A DNA stretch of 64,000 nucleotides from Passalora sequoiae (GCA_013248845.1 WSQC01000016.1:744001-808000), one strand, 5' to 3'; counted from the stretch's first letter, positions 20,595 to 33,106 are shown. The notes: generated by a model from the letters alone, not told the origin. Made by a program: numbers and translations.

Positions 20595-20966
20595 GATGCT
20601 GTTAGCGGGAGCGAGAATGGAGGGTGCGAAGACTCTGGATCGTCAAGCCCATTGCCCATACGCCTCGACCTTGGCAATGACCGTCCGTCAGTTCAAGCTC
20701 ACAAATGAGCGCATGTCCAGATCATTGTCGTTGTAGCAGTCTCGCAGCGGGTACAGCTCGACTTGAATGGACGAATTAAGGTTGAAGCCAATGCCGTTGC
20801 CAAGATTCGTACAGCTGGAGTCAGCTGTACCTACATGCACCTTGCCGCATTACTCGCCCGTGCCTCCACAGCCGATCCGCGTAAAGTGAACGGTTGTCCA
20901 CAAAAAACACAAGATCGTATGGACATCTGTTACTGACCACCGTGCTTCCAACGAACTCGACTCAAC
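20595..20966. promoter_or_regulatory. divergent promoter gap
   Basis: 372 bp between the start codons of the PLC-like gene (-) and the dynactin p25 gene (+). It must hold both promoters. No specific site recognised. Confidence 0.4.
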
Positions 20967-21645
20967 ATGGCATCTCGACCGGGAGCCACGAGTCGGCGCT
21001 CGGCCAAGACCGAGTACATTGAAACAGTAAGTCATCGTCGGCAATGACATAGCTAGTGCTGAAAATGTGGACCCAAAGGACACTGGAAACAAAATATCTC
21101 GACGAGCCCACATCGATGGCAAACAAAACATCATGCTCGGCGGCAGGACCGTCATCATGGCAGGCGTCCACTTGCGAGGGGATCTATGCCGACTACCAGA
21201 TACTAAAAAGGCCGGTGGCGAAAAGCCAAGAGGGCCGCCGACAGCAATCAGTCTGGGCAAAGGATGTATCGTCTCCACGAACTGCACACTTCATCCTCCC
21301 ATGCGTGTACACAATGGAGAGATGACTTTCTATCCAATCCGGATCGGCGACAATGTGTTCATTGGACAGGGCACGATTGTGCAGTCTGGCACAATTCACC
21401 ATCACGTCCATGTTGGCGCGAACTGTGTGCTTGGTCCCTTCAGTATGATAAGGGAAAGCAGTAAGATTCTGCCAAATAGTGTTGTACCTGCCCATATGGT
21501 GGTACCGCCGGGCTCGATCGTCGGTGGTAGACCAGCACGAATCATAGGTGAAGTTGGCGACGGCTTCGGTCAAGGTGGTGGTATGGACGGTGAAGAGTTT
21601 GTAGAAGGTGCCGAGCTTCGTGCGTTGGTACGCAGCATCAAGTGA
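20967..21645 (+). CDS. dynactin subunit p25 (DCTN5; ropy-12 type)
   Basis: Two exons: 20967-21026 (MASRPGATSRRSAKTEYIET) and 21079-21645, separated by a 52-nt intron with a GTAAGT donor, giving 208 residues. The junction restores EYIETDTGNKISR, the conserved start of p25. The body is a left-handed parallel beta-helix with hexapeptide-type turns: IMLGGRTVIMAGVHLRGDL, ISLGKGCIVSTNCTLHPP, IRIGDNVFIGQGTIVQSGTI and HVHVGANCVLGPFSMIRES. p25 pairs with p27 at the pointed end of dynactin and helps dynein bind early endosomes in hyphae. It sits head to head with the PLC-like gene. Confidence 0.92.
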
Positions 21646-24600
21646 CATCGCATCATGGCGAATGTTGTATCGCTGAAATCGTCTGAAACCATCTGCTCGA
21701 GCTTGGCGATGTTCGAAACACTACAATTTTTCCTTGCGATACACGAATACTACCGTACAAGCTGCCAGTCAAGCAGGTGAGGTACTCAGCGGCGAGTACG
21801 CTCCTGCCACCTTGGCAGGGAGGCGATAGTCACGTAGCCAGCTACAATAGTTTGGCAACGACAAGGAGATATCGAAGCGAGCTTCAGGACACGCTCCTGT
21901 CGCGTCCCATCTGAAAGCACGCCAGACAAGACGAGCATTGTGTCCAGCTCGCGACGAATATGCCGTGAGCGGTTCTGGGCGCAAGAGCTGGAATGGTCAT
22001 GGCGCACCTCAGAGAATAGGGAGGAAGTTTCGAGAATTCTTTGGGCAGAGCAGTACAGCAACAAGATCCAATGCTACCCAATAGCATCATGCTGCTATAG
22101 GAACGTCATTCCCTGCAGTTATATAGACATGCCTGCTCTTCGGTCGGACAATGTTTACTCAACTCTACTTACGTATGCTGAACATGAAACAACGACGCGA
22201 AGAAACTGAAGCAAGTTTCAGATGAATCTTAAGCAATGACGAGAGCGGAAAGTGCCACAAGCAACATACAGACTTGTTTTTACAAAGTCAACCACACCAC
22301 CGGTACGATCTTGAAACCTACCCTATGCCGTAACGCGTGAGGTCTCATAGCCGCCATGGAAGACCCTTTGCTACTACAAATGTAACACTGTCTGCGAATC
22401 CTGCTCTCTCGGCAGGACTTGAACCCGACCTGCTGAAGCTGAAGTCGAGGCTGAAGATAAAGGTTGCGAAGCATCGCTGCTCCTCAAACGACATGACTAC
22501 CATTCGTGTGTGGAGTGACCATGCCAGCGGCAAGTCCCTTTGCCAATCCAGATTTTGCGAGTGATCGGAAAGCTTCAGGAGCTTGCCTGTTGTCGACCCA
22601 GTCGCGAGTTCGATATCCGGACTCGGCCCGAGTATCATGATGGGATCTGAGGTCAATCTCCTTATATCGATGAGCATCGTCGAGGTTCATGGTATCTATG
22701 CAAGGGACCGATGCTCGAGCCCCTCCCGCTCTCCTGATTAGCGCAAGCAGACGACGGCACGAGCTGCCCAATATCTGGCCTCGTATGCGAGATGAAGAGC
22801 AACGTCGCTAGACAAGGTGTTGCCATGATAGTGCAGTCGTTCGAGAAGCGAAGCCAAGCAATATCGGGACCTGAGCGGTATCTGGACAATCGCGGGTGAG
22901 ATCGTGGCCAGTGACATCGAACATCTTACCGAGACAATGTCAAGTTGAATGCTGACCAGATCACAGAATGGCGCCACCGGCAATGTCGAATCTCAAGACG
23001 TTCGTACCTTGTACGCGTGCCATGGACGATACCCAAAGCAAAGGTCGTCCCGAGACAAAGACTATGCGCTACTGCCGATGCAACTATTGAGAGTTAGGTA
23101 GTGGGGCTGTCCCCGTAGCGGAAAGCCAAAGACCTGTTATGCCACCAGTAGTCTCCGGTGCTCCGATAACCGAGTCGTTCAGCGTTGTTCGAACATCAGC
23201 GCCAACATCGCCAAGACGTATCGAGTCTAGGATGCAGTCGAGATGCCTCGTGGCATAAATGAGATTGTCGGCAAATGCATCGTCGATGGAACTGCACAGT
23301 GAGTGAGCATTCCGAAGCCGAGATTGTACCAGATTGCGACCTTCTTTCCCTGCCAGCGCCAATGAACTGCGACTGGGTGGCAGAAATTTCTTCCAGACGT
23401 CGCACGATAATGCGAGAGTGTCTAGGATGACGGAAGATGCCACGAGCGCGCAGCGCGGATAAGCTGATGAAGATAGATGTTATTGAGGGGCAGGTGTATC
23501 ACCTTCGACGGAGCACTATCGGCGCGCTACCAAGATTCTCGCTGCAGGGTACAGTAGACTCTCCGCATTCGAGCACTGCAACGGCTTTTCTCGTATTTTT
23601 GGCTGTTCGGCTTCTGCTAGCTTACCGTGCCCGTTGCCCGCTGTTCTCGCTTGTCTCGAGATTGTATTGATGGCTGTCGGCTTCACCAAGCCACCGAGAC
23701 TTGAATTCGCCACTCCACTTGATATTGTCCCACTGCGCTGTGATGCGATCACGGCACCGCTACATGAATGCAGTGCTGAGGCATTAAATGCCATTGCAGC
23801 AGTATGTAAGTGCTCGCGAGACGATTGTGCATCGGGACACATGTCCGCGATGCCTGCAAACGATCTTGCGCAGACCGTCGTTAGTTCTGCTGTGTTCCTT
23901 GCTCAGACATGACAGCGGTAAGTTGCATCGACAGCGATGGAAAGTGGACCCAGCAGGTAGCGCAAAAATCACTGCGGCCGTAGATACACGTGCCCTTCCC
24001 GTGGAATGTTGGTACTCGGTCGAGGTTGAGTTGTGCATCGCACCAGAGGACTGTTGTCTCGCTACGTACCGTGAGCGTTGCTTGCTCGACCTGCTGGTGA
24101 CCAGGTCCGGAATTCACCTTGGCTAGCCCCAAGGAGACATTGCCTGTCGAACTCCCGGCAGCTTGTTAGGGTGTGATGAGACACGTAAAGGTCAGGCATC
24201 AACAGGGCTTGTTCATCGATTCCCAACAATGCCAAGATGGATCAAAATACCACGTCCGGCTATCTCTCGCGGATCTGCCCGATCAAGTGCTGGCGAGGTG
24301 TGAAATTAAGCGCCGTCGCGCTCTCACGAGAGCGCGACCCGGCGGCGTGATTCAGTAGTCCCTGTGTCTCAAGGGCTTTTACCCAAAGGGGTCAGGCCGG
24401 AGAAGGTCCCAACGGGATAAGCTGCAAGCTTGGACCGAGATTTTGGTGACACGGTGGGGAATATGTTCTCGATCTTGGGTTCAGGGAATCGCGAAAGTCA
24501 GATCGAAGCCATTTTTGACGCTCGTCCTGACACACGCGACAGGGATCGCTCACGCGAAAGGGGAATAGCGATGCAGCACAACGACCTCGGATCCCGCGGC

Positions 24601-26205
24601 TGTAAGCATGTCAAGACGGATGCATGTTCGAAGCCCCGAGGGACGCAGATGAACAGCATCTAGAAACACGATTACACCGTGGTGCAGCTGCGATGTGATA
24701 GTCTCCGACCGCGTGATCTTGTTTTTGGGGAGGATGAAAAGTAGCAGGGATGTGGCTGCTGTTATCGCGATTGAACGATGTCAGATCTTCGCGCCAGTCC
24801 TAAAACGCTCGTGCTGCGGCAAGGATCTCGGCTGAGGAGACTTTCGAATAACAACGTTTGTGGCTTCGTGTTGCTCGCGTCATGTCTATAACCACTACAT
24901 ACTACTGCCTACCTATCGCTCTGCGCCCACGACTGCTGCGCCTGCGGATGCTGCAGTGTCACCACAGAGCCTTTTCGCTGCATGAACGGTGGGCACACAG
25001 AGAAGGTCGGCTCATCAAAGGTACGGGAAAGCATGCAGCTGCTGCCGTGGGAATAATCTGTATGTATCGTGATCTTGCCGATCGACATGAACACCTCGTA
25101 GTGGGTGGCGAGAGCACGGTAGAGCCCGCCCGCGCGCAAGGTCGTAATTCGTGAGAAGTCCGGCGGCTTCATCGAAACACGAATGGCGCTGTCTTCGTTC
25201 ACTACTAGGTACTAGGCCAATCTTACTCGTCCTCGTCGCGTAGCACTGCCATGTGATGATGATGGTGATGCGAACAACGACTGTGCGGCTGTCAACAAGG
25301 CATCGGCCGGACGGTAAATTGATGATTCGCAGACCGCGCAGCTAGCCGTGGTCGCACCCTGCCTGTCTCGCCTGCTTCTGTTGGTGGGCTATTAACTGCT
25401 GCTAGTCGTGGTCAGAGCACACTAGGATTAGAGAAGCGATGAGAAGGGTCCTCCTGCTGGAGTCGCAGGCATGTACTTCATCATCGTGCGTACGTGCTGG
25501 GGGGCGTTGGCTCCCATGCCTGTCGCTACCCTTGTCCTTGCCGGGCGCCGATCGAAGATTCAGACGCATGTTGCTGCTCCGCCCTAATTCGCTGGCGTGC
25601 CTTCGCTTGCCTTCTGAGATTCTTCATCAGATGTCTGCCAGCTGCTTTCCATAGATCAACCTGCTTACTACACATTACTGGTGACTGGCTTTTGGCCGCC
25701 GCCATTCCTGCCGACACACCTGCACGCGAGCCTCGCCGACGCATTATTACTACCAGGCACCGACCATAACGCCTCGCTGCTGGTGCGCTCACAGAACATC
25801 GAGCGACGCACGCGCCAGACGACTCTTGCCACGCAACTGCTGTCTCGCAGCTCCGCCTCCCACAGATCCAACACTGCACGCCTCGCCGTGGCGAACGGAC
25901 TGGATCTCTAGACTATCTGACATCGTGCGGCAAATTCCATGCGAGACGGCATTGATTGCCGCGCCTGTAACAGATCTGACATCTGACATCCTTCGTCTTG
26001 CAACGCACGGCTGCTCCTTGCATGCATTCCTCGACAACAACATCGCTGTCGATACATCGGACGCCTGCATCTAGCCCACCGCGCTCTTCGCTGCATACCC
26101 CAGGCCGTGACAGCGCCCTGATATAGTGGGCCCATTATTGAGAGTCCAACCCCTTCAGCATCTTCGTACATAGTCGCTTGGTCGACACCGACACCTTCTT
26201 TAACA
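21646..26205. other. 4.6 kb gene-free region upstream of the NsdD-like gene
   Basis: No gene could be supported. Several frames of 80-120 codons exist, mostly on the minus strand between 22345 and 24038, but they overlap one another, have no domains and could not be linked by splicing. A strong hairpin lies at 24311-24344. The size and position suggest a long regulatory region and 5' leader for the developmental GATA factor that starts at 26206. A. nidulans nsdD also has a long upstream region, but equivalence is inference. Confidence 0.45.
24311..24344. other. strong GC-rich inverted repeat (hairpin)
   Basis: GTCGCGCTCTC (24315-24325) and GAGAGCGCGAC (24328-24338) are perfect complements separated by two bases. 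They are flanked by CGCC/GGCG, which extends the stem with a small bulge. No U-tract follows. It lies alone in the long gene-free region, about 1.9 kb before the NsdD-like start. Confidence 0.7.
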
Positions 26206-27929
26206 ATGGACGGCACGAATCGACGGTACGTTTATAGCATCGTGCCTCGTTGAGCTGATCTTGTGCAATCTCATTCACTTCCCGGAAATGTCACAACTGA
26301 CAGTCCTCCCTCTCAGGCCGCAATTGCCAGCTCTCAGCTACCTCGATGTGGACAAAGTCAAGCGCGAAGACGATGCTTACCAGAACCGCAACGCTGGCAC
26401 CCCACAAAGTTTGTCGAATACCAGTGCTGGTGCCAGTCCCACCTACCATTACTCTTCAGGACCGCCTCCTCCCTACAGTCACACTTATAGCGGTCCGCCG
26501 CCGCCGCCGTCAGCTCATGCAAACCACGCCTGGCCGGGTGCGCAATCAGGCGTTCACACTCCGCCAGAATCTCGTCGGACAAGCGAGCATGAGAAGGAAG
26601 CTATCAAACAAGGGTCAAGGCAATCGCTGCCATCCATCTCGGAAGCCTTAGGCGTGGATAGTCAAACGAGCTTTGCTACTACAGCATCTACGCCGGCAGT
26701 ATTGCCGCCCACACATTTGCCAAAGCCCGCGTCTGGCGCGCCCGCATCGCCATCTCCTACTCTTGCAAGACGATCGTATCCGATGGAGCCGCCACCCCAA
26801 GGACCACCGAATTCATTTTCATCAAGCAACGGTTACCTCCAATATCCGCAGTATCGCTCAGAACCAGGCCAAACTCAGACGTATCCTGCGCCAGCAGAAG
26901 CGATCCGCACTCCGGCGGCAGACGCGCCAGCACAGGAATCCAAGTCACTTCTGCATCAGCATTCCTCTCAGCCAAGACAGTCACGTCCGCCGCCGCCACC
27001 ACCACCCACGACTTTCTCGCGGCGTCCGGAGCCTTCGCCTACGTATGAGCATCCGCCAAACCACCCCGCAGGATCCATGGCTCCGCCTAGCAGCTTCCCG
27101 TACGGCTATACGCCTTATCCTCCACGATATGCCAATCCTACACCACCAGCCAGTGTATCTTCTTCGGGACCAATCTATCAGCCGTCGACAGTTTACGGTG
27201 CACCACAAAACTCGTCTTCCGGTTGGAAACCAGAGAACGGCTCTCGCTATGAACCCCAGCAGCCGGAACGTAGGGACTACGGCGAAAGTGTGAAGCGCCA
27301 TCTTGAGTTTTACGATCTGGAAGTCGCCTTGAACGAGGTATGTGTCTCCAACGGCCGTGGCATGACGTCAAGCTAACGTACAATAGATCGGTAACACGAG
27401 CGGGCACCTGGGTGACTTTGCCCGACGCTATGGCGACCGTATGCATCATGATCAACGTTCTGGGCCATCACTCTCTACACTACCGGGTATAGTGGAAGTG
27501 GACGACATGGTTGCGAAATCCCGCGCTCAGCTCGATTCTCTGCTCAAGATTCGCGACGTTGTGCTAGCTCAACAAGCAGTGTACGAGCAACAAGCTGCCG
27601 ATCAACGTCAGCAGCATAAAGCTTTCAGCGAAGCACCGCCGCCATCACAGCAGGATGCTCATCCTCAGGAAGTCGACGAGAGCAAGACCGGCGGCTTTGC
27701 CGGCATTGACAGCAAGAAGCGTCGAGGCCGAGCTGCCCCGCCTGGCAGATGCCATAGTTGTAATCGTGCCGAGACGCCCGAATGGCGTCGTGGACCTGAT
27801 GGAGCGAGGACGCTGTGCAATGCATGCGGCCTGCACTACGCCAAGCTTACACGGAAGAACAACGGCGCCAACAAGAACACGAACATTGGCAGCTCGAATT
27901 TACGGCCCAAGGAGAATCTACCGCAATGA
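26206..27929 (+). CDS. nsdD: GATA-type zinc-finger transcription factor, NsdD/SUB-1/Ltf1 family
   Basis: Three exons: 26206-26225, 26317-27337 and 27387-27929 (introns of 91 and 49 nt; the second has CTAAC before TAG), giving 527 residues. A long Pro/Ser/Gln-rich N-terminal half contains SLPSISEALG near residue 140. A helical middle segment follows (RHLEFYDLEVALNEIGNTSGHLGDFARRYGDR, then ITALKAR-like helices around VAKSRAQLDSLLKIRDVV). The single zinc finger is at about 468-492: CHSC-18 residues-CNAC, with RAETPEWRRGPDGARTL as the loop. Basic residues flank it (DSKKRRGR before, YAKLTRKN after). An 18-residue loop and a C-terminal position are typical of the NsdD group. These factors promote sexual development and repress or tune asexual sporulation, light and secondary-metabolism programmes. 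Nuclear. Confidence 0.88.
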
Positions 27930-29507
27930 ACAATCGTTGTCAACACCACTTGCTCACGTTGAGGACAGCTTGGAGCCACGGCATCATTACTATTTATTGA
28001 TACGCATTTTGAGCATGTTTGTTGCTGCTTACATTTGCCATTTAGCGATACCCATGGCGCTTTGCGGCCTTTTTAGAGGTCTGGCAGCGAGACGATGGAA
28101 ACTCCTGCAACGACCGAAAAGTTAGGGAGCGTTGTTAGACGCTACAGTTAGAAATGTTTGGGCATGTTGTGCCTGAGGCTCTGGTCTGGCCGATTGATTG
28201 CAATGGATTCACGACACGGTTCCTGGGATGATGAGATTGACGGGCGTATGGGATCGGGCTTTGAGCAGCATTATACCACCGAGACCTTTGAGCGTTTCGA
28301 TCGCAAGCATGGAAGGGCGTTGTGATGTTTTCGAGGGACGGGAATGATGTATATCAAATGGAGACTGGATCGGCTTCAATGCCGCAATTTGTGGCTGCTT
28401 TGTGCAGCAATGTACGACCGCAGTGTATGTGCAGTTCTCTGAGTGTACATAGGCGACAGGACGGAAATTTATCACATCTACAACGGAGGCCAGATTTCCC
28501 GTCAGAATCGATGCCGGTCCGCCTGAGTTGTGTTACCCGAAGGACGCAGCTGCTCACCCTTCTGACAGCTTGGTTGCGCAAAGCTGCTGTCGTGGAGGAA
28601 GGACATTGGGCGCGATGGGTGAGCAGATCAGATGCAGGTGCGATGTAGCAAACAGATTGTGACCTCGAGCGGTATGGCAACGTGATGCTAGCAAGCAGGC
28701 ACAAGCTTGTCAAAAAGTGGGCTGCCGGGGTTGTAGCTCAGTATCGAGTGTTTCTTGAGGATCCGAGGGACCGATCTGTTCGAGTCACGTGCAGCATATA
28801 GCCAGCCGTGCTAGCGATGGTAGTAGGTACAACACGGTCAGTGGAGGCCGTATGGATGTGTTTGGTGGAGCATGGGAAGCATATATAAATATATATAGAT
28901 GTGAAGCCAGTGCAAAGAAGCAGGAACGAACGACTCGAACAGAGCAAGCACATAAGCGAGAAACGCTCAATCGGCCCGAAGCCGAAAGCCACGGTGGTTG
29001 AGCGTTTGCATCATGGCTGATGGGCATGATTGGCTTGGTAATCGCGACTGCCCTGGAGCTGGAGTGGTAGAACTAGCTAGTGATGGCCATCATGACTATC
29101 AAATGCTGATCAATGGCACCTCCAAGATCCCAATCCTCTACAAACACCTTTATTTGCGTACACGGCATGCGTATCTCTTGGATCCAACACTGACTAGGCA
29201 GGTTGCACTCTTCATTCCACATCCTCCATTGCATATCCGTACCACAGCAAAAATCTTGCCTACGCTTTCACTACACACGATGCACCGGCGATGAGAACGG
29301 CATAGACTCGGCCACGCCAGCGCCTGGTGCACGCCCTTGCACAACCACCGTCCCTGCTTCTTAGGACCGCACAGAAACAACGCCTGCCAACGATCTTACC
29401 ACAGCGACCACCATTTGACGCTTCGGAAAGCCACTAACGGGACATATGCGATTTGTGGTGGCACCACTTTTGTGCTCCCTGTCCGATTGCAGCACACTTG
29501 AGCAACA
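27930..29507. other. intergenic, 1.6 kb
   Basis: Holds the 3' flank of the GATA factor and the promoter of glutamate-cysteine ligase. No gene recognised. A tRNA-like pair of A/B boxes at 28733-28783 was examined and rejected because no cloverleaf forms. Confidence 0.5.
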
Positions 29508-31731
29508 ATGGGTCTACTGTACGCGCTCATGAGTACATGTGCAGCTGCAGGACAGAATGCTGATACGTGCATCGCAGTGCTATTGGAACACCGCTAGACT
29601 GGCCTGAAGCGAAAAAGGCCGCTGATCATGTGCGAGAGTGGGGCATTGAGGTGCGGGCAGCCAAGCAACTGCCTTCGCAGTGCGCGTGGACGCTCAGGCT
29701 GATCCGCTGCGTAGCAATTGTTAGCCATATGGAACCGAGCCAAGGGAAAGGAGCGAAATGCATTGCTTTGGGGAGACGAGGTATGTCAGGCACTCGAACT
29801 CTGGAAATGGAAATCATGCACGTCTGACAATCGCATCCAGATCGAGTACCTCGTCGTCGCCTTTGACGATGATCAGAAGCAAGTGAAGCTGTCGCTTCGC
29901 CAGGCCGATATCCTCGAAGCATTGGCCAGCGATGCCGAGCTGCTGGCTCAGGGTGGCGGTGTCCCAGATCTTGCTCTAGGCAAGACAGAGTGCGTTGAGC
30001 ATAACTTTTGGAACTGCCTTTGTCTAATATGACGATAGGGCCAAGCGACCAGCGCCGACCTTCCATCCAGAATTTGGTCGATTCATGCTTGAAGCTACTC
30101 CTGGCGCGCCATGGGCAATAGGATTTAAAGACTTGCTCTCCGTGGAACAAGATATGAAATGGCGGCGAAGAATCGCCAAGGAGCATATGCACGAGCACGA
30201 GTTCCCCATCACGCTAACGACATTTCCCTTGCTGGGTGACGAAGAGGCGATAACACCTTACTACCCGCCATCTGGGCCTAGATTGCGCTCACAGTTTGTT
30301 CCCGATGAGATCGCGAATCCGCATATTCGCTTTCCAACCTTGGCGGCGAACATTCGGTGGCGGCGAGGTCGTAAGGTGCAACTGAATGTGCCCGTATTCC
30401 ATGACGAGCATACTCCTAAACCCTTCAAGGACCCGACGGTCAACTATGACCTACATCGATGGCCCGAGGACGACGACGTGCGCCATGGCGCTGCCAAAGA
30501 CGACCATATCTATATGGACGCCATGGCTTTCGGAATGGGATCGTGTTGTCTTCAAATCACCTTCCAGGCTACTAACATCGCGGAGGGCCGGAAGATGTAC
30601 GATCAGCTGTCGCCGCTGGGTCCCATCCTCCTGGCGTTGACGGCGGCCACGCCGATCTACAAAGGTTTCCTGGCAGATACCGACGTACGATGGAATCAGA
30701 TAAGTGCTGCGGTCGACGATCGGACACCCGAGGAACTGGGCGAAAAGCCCTTGAAGCATGACCGATGGCGATTACCCAAGTCTCGTTATGCCTGTAACAG
30801 CACTTATATCTCCCAAGATCCTCGCTTACGACCGGAATACCTGGACCCGAATCTCGTTGTCGATGAGAAGCTTAAGGCACGCCTAGTCGAGGGCGGCATG
30901 GACGACCTTTTGGCTACTCACTTCGCACATCTCTTCATACGAGATCCCATCGTCGTTTTTGCTGAAGATCTGAAGGAGCTCGATCTGAACAAGACAGATC
31001 ACTTCGAGAACTTGCAGAGCACAAATTGGCAGCACATGCGATTCAAGCCACCTCCACCTGGCAACGACATTGGCTGGCGAGTCGAGGTCCGACCGATGGA
31101 AATTCAGATCACCGACTTCGAGAACGCTGCATTTTCCGTCTTCGTGGTGCTTGTCACACGAGCTATCCTGAGCTTCAACCTGAACTTCTACGTACCCATC
31201 CCGTGTACAACGGAGAATATGGAGACCGCACATGCACGGGACGCTGTGTTGACGGGAAAGTTCTACTTCAGAAAGGATGTACTGCCCAGGCGGCAGGAGA
31301 AAGCAAATGATGCAACAACATCAGCCCCTGGGACGCCGCAAGCTAGCAGGCCTCACACCCCCGGACCTGTGGAAGACGAGTACGAACTGATGACGGTGGA
31401 CGAGATCATCAACGGCAAGCTGGATGGTAGCTTCCCGGGCCTGATACCACTCGTCGAGACATACCTGGACAGCATCAATGTCGATGTGGAGACTCGATGC
31501 GAGCTCGCCCAGTACCTAGCATTGATACGAGGACGTGCCAATGGCTCTTTATGGACTGCCGCAAAGTGGATCAGGCATTTCGTGCAAGGTCATGGTCAAT
31601 ACAAGAAGGACAGTGTGGTGTCCCGAGAAACCTCTTACGACCTCGTCAAGGCTGCCGAACGCATGACGGTGCACGAAGGCAGAGATGGATTTGCGAAAGA
31701 GATGCTCGGACAGTGCCGTGAGAGCGCGTGA
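29508..31731 (+). CDS. GCS1: glutamate-cysteine ligase catalytic subunit (gamma-glutamylcysteine synthetase)
   Basis: ATP-dependent ligation of glutamate and cysteine, the rate-setting first step of glutathione synthesis in the cytosol. Five exons: 29508-29518, 29578-29650, 29715-29780, 29841-29989 and 30039-31731, giving 663 residues, the usual length for eukaryotic GCL. The first coding exon has only 11 nt, and joining it gives MGLLAIGTPLDWPEAKK, the conserved N-terminus. Further landmarks are LLWGDEIEYLVV, LSLRQADILEAL, FHPEFGRFMLEATPGAPW, IYMDAMAFGMGSCCLQITFQ, LAHLFIRDPIVVF-type helices, and WRVEVRPMEIQITDFENAAFSVFVVLVTRAI. Regulation cannot be read directly; fungal homologues respond to oxidants through Yap1-type factors. 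Confidence 0.93.
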
Positions 31732-32211
31732 ACTGCGAGTCTACCTGGCAAGGAGATCACCGTCCTGCGAAGTGATAACCTGACGTGCATCATCGGCGAT
31801 GGCGTACCTAGCAGTTTCATCACTCTGACCTGCATATCTATGTAGACCCTTGGAACCTTCCCCTGATATCGCAACTCGCGGCACGTGTCGTCACAGTTCG
31901 GTCTTGACACGTCACGAATGAAGTCTTCAAATTCTTGCATTGTTCTCCTGCACCGCACGTCAACAACCCGTCGGTAGCTCGTGGAGCGCCCCACACCTCT
32001 TTCAGGGTAGCTTGAATTGTCGACACGAATTGCAGGCAGTACAAATGCTAGTCAGGAGCATTTCAATGCACAAAACTGCCACGCAGTCATGTATATTACG
32101 AACCTGTTCACTGTGTCCAAATAACACTCAACTTTTGGCCGATTGCTGGGTATTCAAATCGCAACACTTTATGTACCATATTCAACAAAACCCAAAAATT
32201 CTCCAAGCACG
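31732..32211. other. intergenic, convergent 3' flanks
   Basis: 480 bp between the ends of glutamate-cysteine ligase (+) and the Smr-domain gene (-). No gene seen. Confidence 0.5.
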
Positions 32212-33106
32212 TTACATGACGACGCAGATTTTAATACCACAGCATTTGATCCCTTGATCTTGCTCAGGTTCTTGCACTTGCATGTTCTGCTGTGGTCTTC
32301 CGGGGTAGCCGCCTTGTTGTTGTTGTTGTGGTTGACCTCCATATTGCATACTCTGCTGCGGTCCTCCGTATCCCCCTCCTCCTGCTGCAGCATCAGCTTG
32401 CGCGTAGTAGCCATACTGGGGGTTGTGACCCATGGGATATGCAGTCTCGTAATGTGGCTTTCCGTAATCGCCGTGTTGGGGCTGGTGGTGCTGTCCGTAG
32501 TCGTATGGCGGGGATATTGGCTGTCCGCCCTGGAGGTCGATGTAGATCCTGCCTTCGTTCTGTTCGGTATGGTACTGCAGCCCGAGCTCTTGACATGTTT
32601 GTTCGACGCGGGGTTTGATCTTTTGGATGTGTTGCGGGCTGTGGTTGCCTTTGCCGACGATTACGTGGAGGTGGGATTGGCCGGTTTGTTTGGCGTGGCG
32701 GATGCGCTGGGAGAGGATTTCTTCGGCTTCTTCGACGTATTGGCCATGGAGGTCGATGGTGTCGGCGGGGACTTTGCCGATGGCGTTGTTTTCGCGGAAG
32801 ATGAATTCGGAGGCTTGTTTGTTGTATTGGTCGGCTTTGGCGGCGTGCTCTTTTGATTGTAGGCTCATCTCATGGGCACGACTTCCGTCGCCATTCTGGT
32901 ATGCTTTGGAAGCTTCGGCTGCATAGTGTTGATGTTGACCTTGCTCTTTCCTCGCGAGGTCACGCAGTCGGTCGTATTCTTGTTCGGCATCGGAGGATGG
33001 ACCGTGGTTGAATGCTTGGGAAGCTGTTAGTTCATGTTCTCGCTTCTCCCCAAGTTCTGCATATGCACCTACCATTACCGCCTAAGCGAGTGTGTTGATA
33101 AGACAT
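32212..33106 (-). CDS. DUF1771-Smr domain protein with C-terminal CaaX box
   Basis: Two exons: 33073-33106 (MSYQHTRLGGN plus one base) and 32212-33014, split by a 58-nt intron (GTAGGT...CTAAC...CCAAG), giving 278 residues. The alternative unspliced start at 33075 would insert about 20 residues absent from this protein family. The junction gives GGNAFNHGPSSDAEQEYDRLRDLAR, the start of DUF1771 (about 20-80), an unusual helical RNA-binding-like module. The Smr nuclease-like domain is at about 90-170: IDLHGQYVEEAEEIL (DLHG motif), LHVIVGKGNHS and GRIYIDL. A Gln/Gly/Tyr-rich tail follows. The last residues are IKCCGIKICVVM: CVVM fits a farnesylation CaaX box and the cysteines before it could be palmitoylated. 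This suggests membrane attachment. Confidence 0.85.

Noticed and set aside
22401..22460. minus-strand B-box-like GGGTTCAAGTCC suggesting a tRNA
   Set aside because: No matching acceptor stem or A-box at the right distance upstream.
23634..23912. frame with Cys pairs (ALNAIAAVCKCSRDDC) loosely like the C-terminus of AflR-type regulators
   Set aside because: No zinc-cluster N-terminus in any nearby frame and stop codons follow at once; similarity too weak.
28728..28790. tRNA-like A-box (TAGCTCAGT) and B-box (GTTCGAGTC) about 45 bp apart
   Set aside because: The acceptor arms do not pair and the T-stem has a mismatch, so no cloverleaf forms; at most a degenerate relic or chance match.
32143..32856. 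Val/Leu-rich plus-strand frame resembling a membrane protein
   Set aside because: Antisense to the Smr-domain gene; its hydrophobicity comes from reading Gln/Gly-rich codons backwards.
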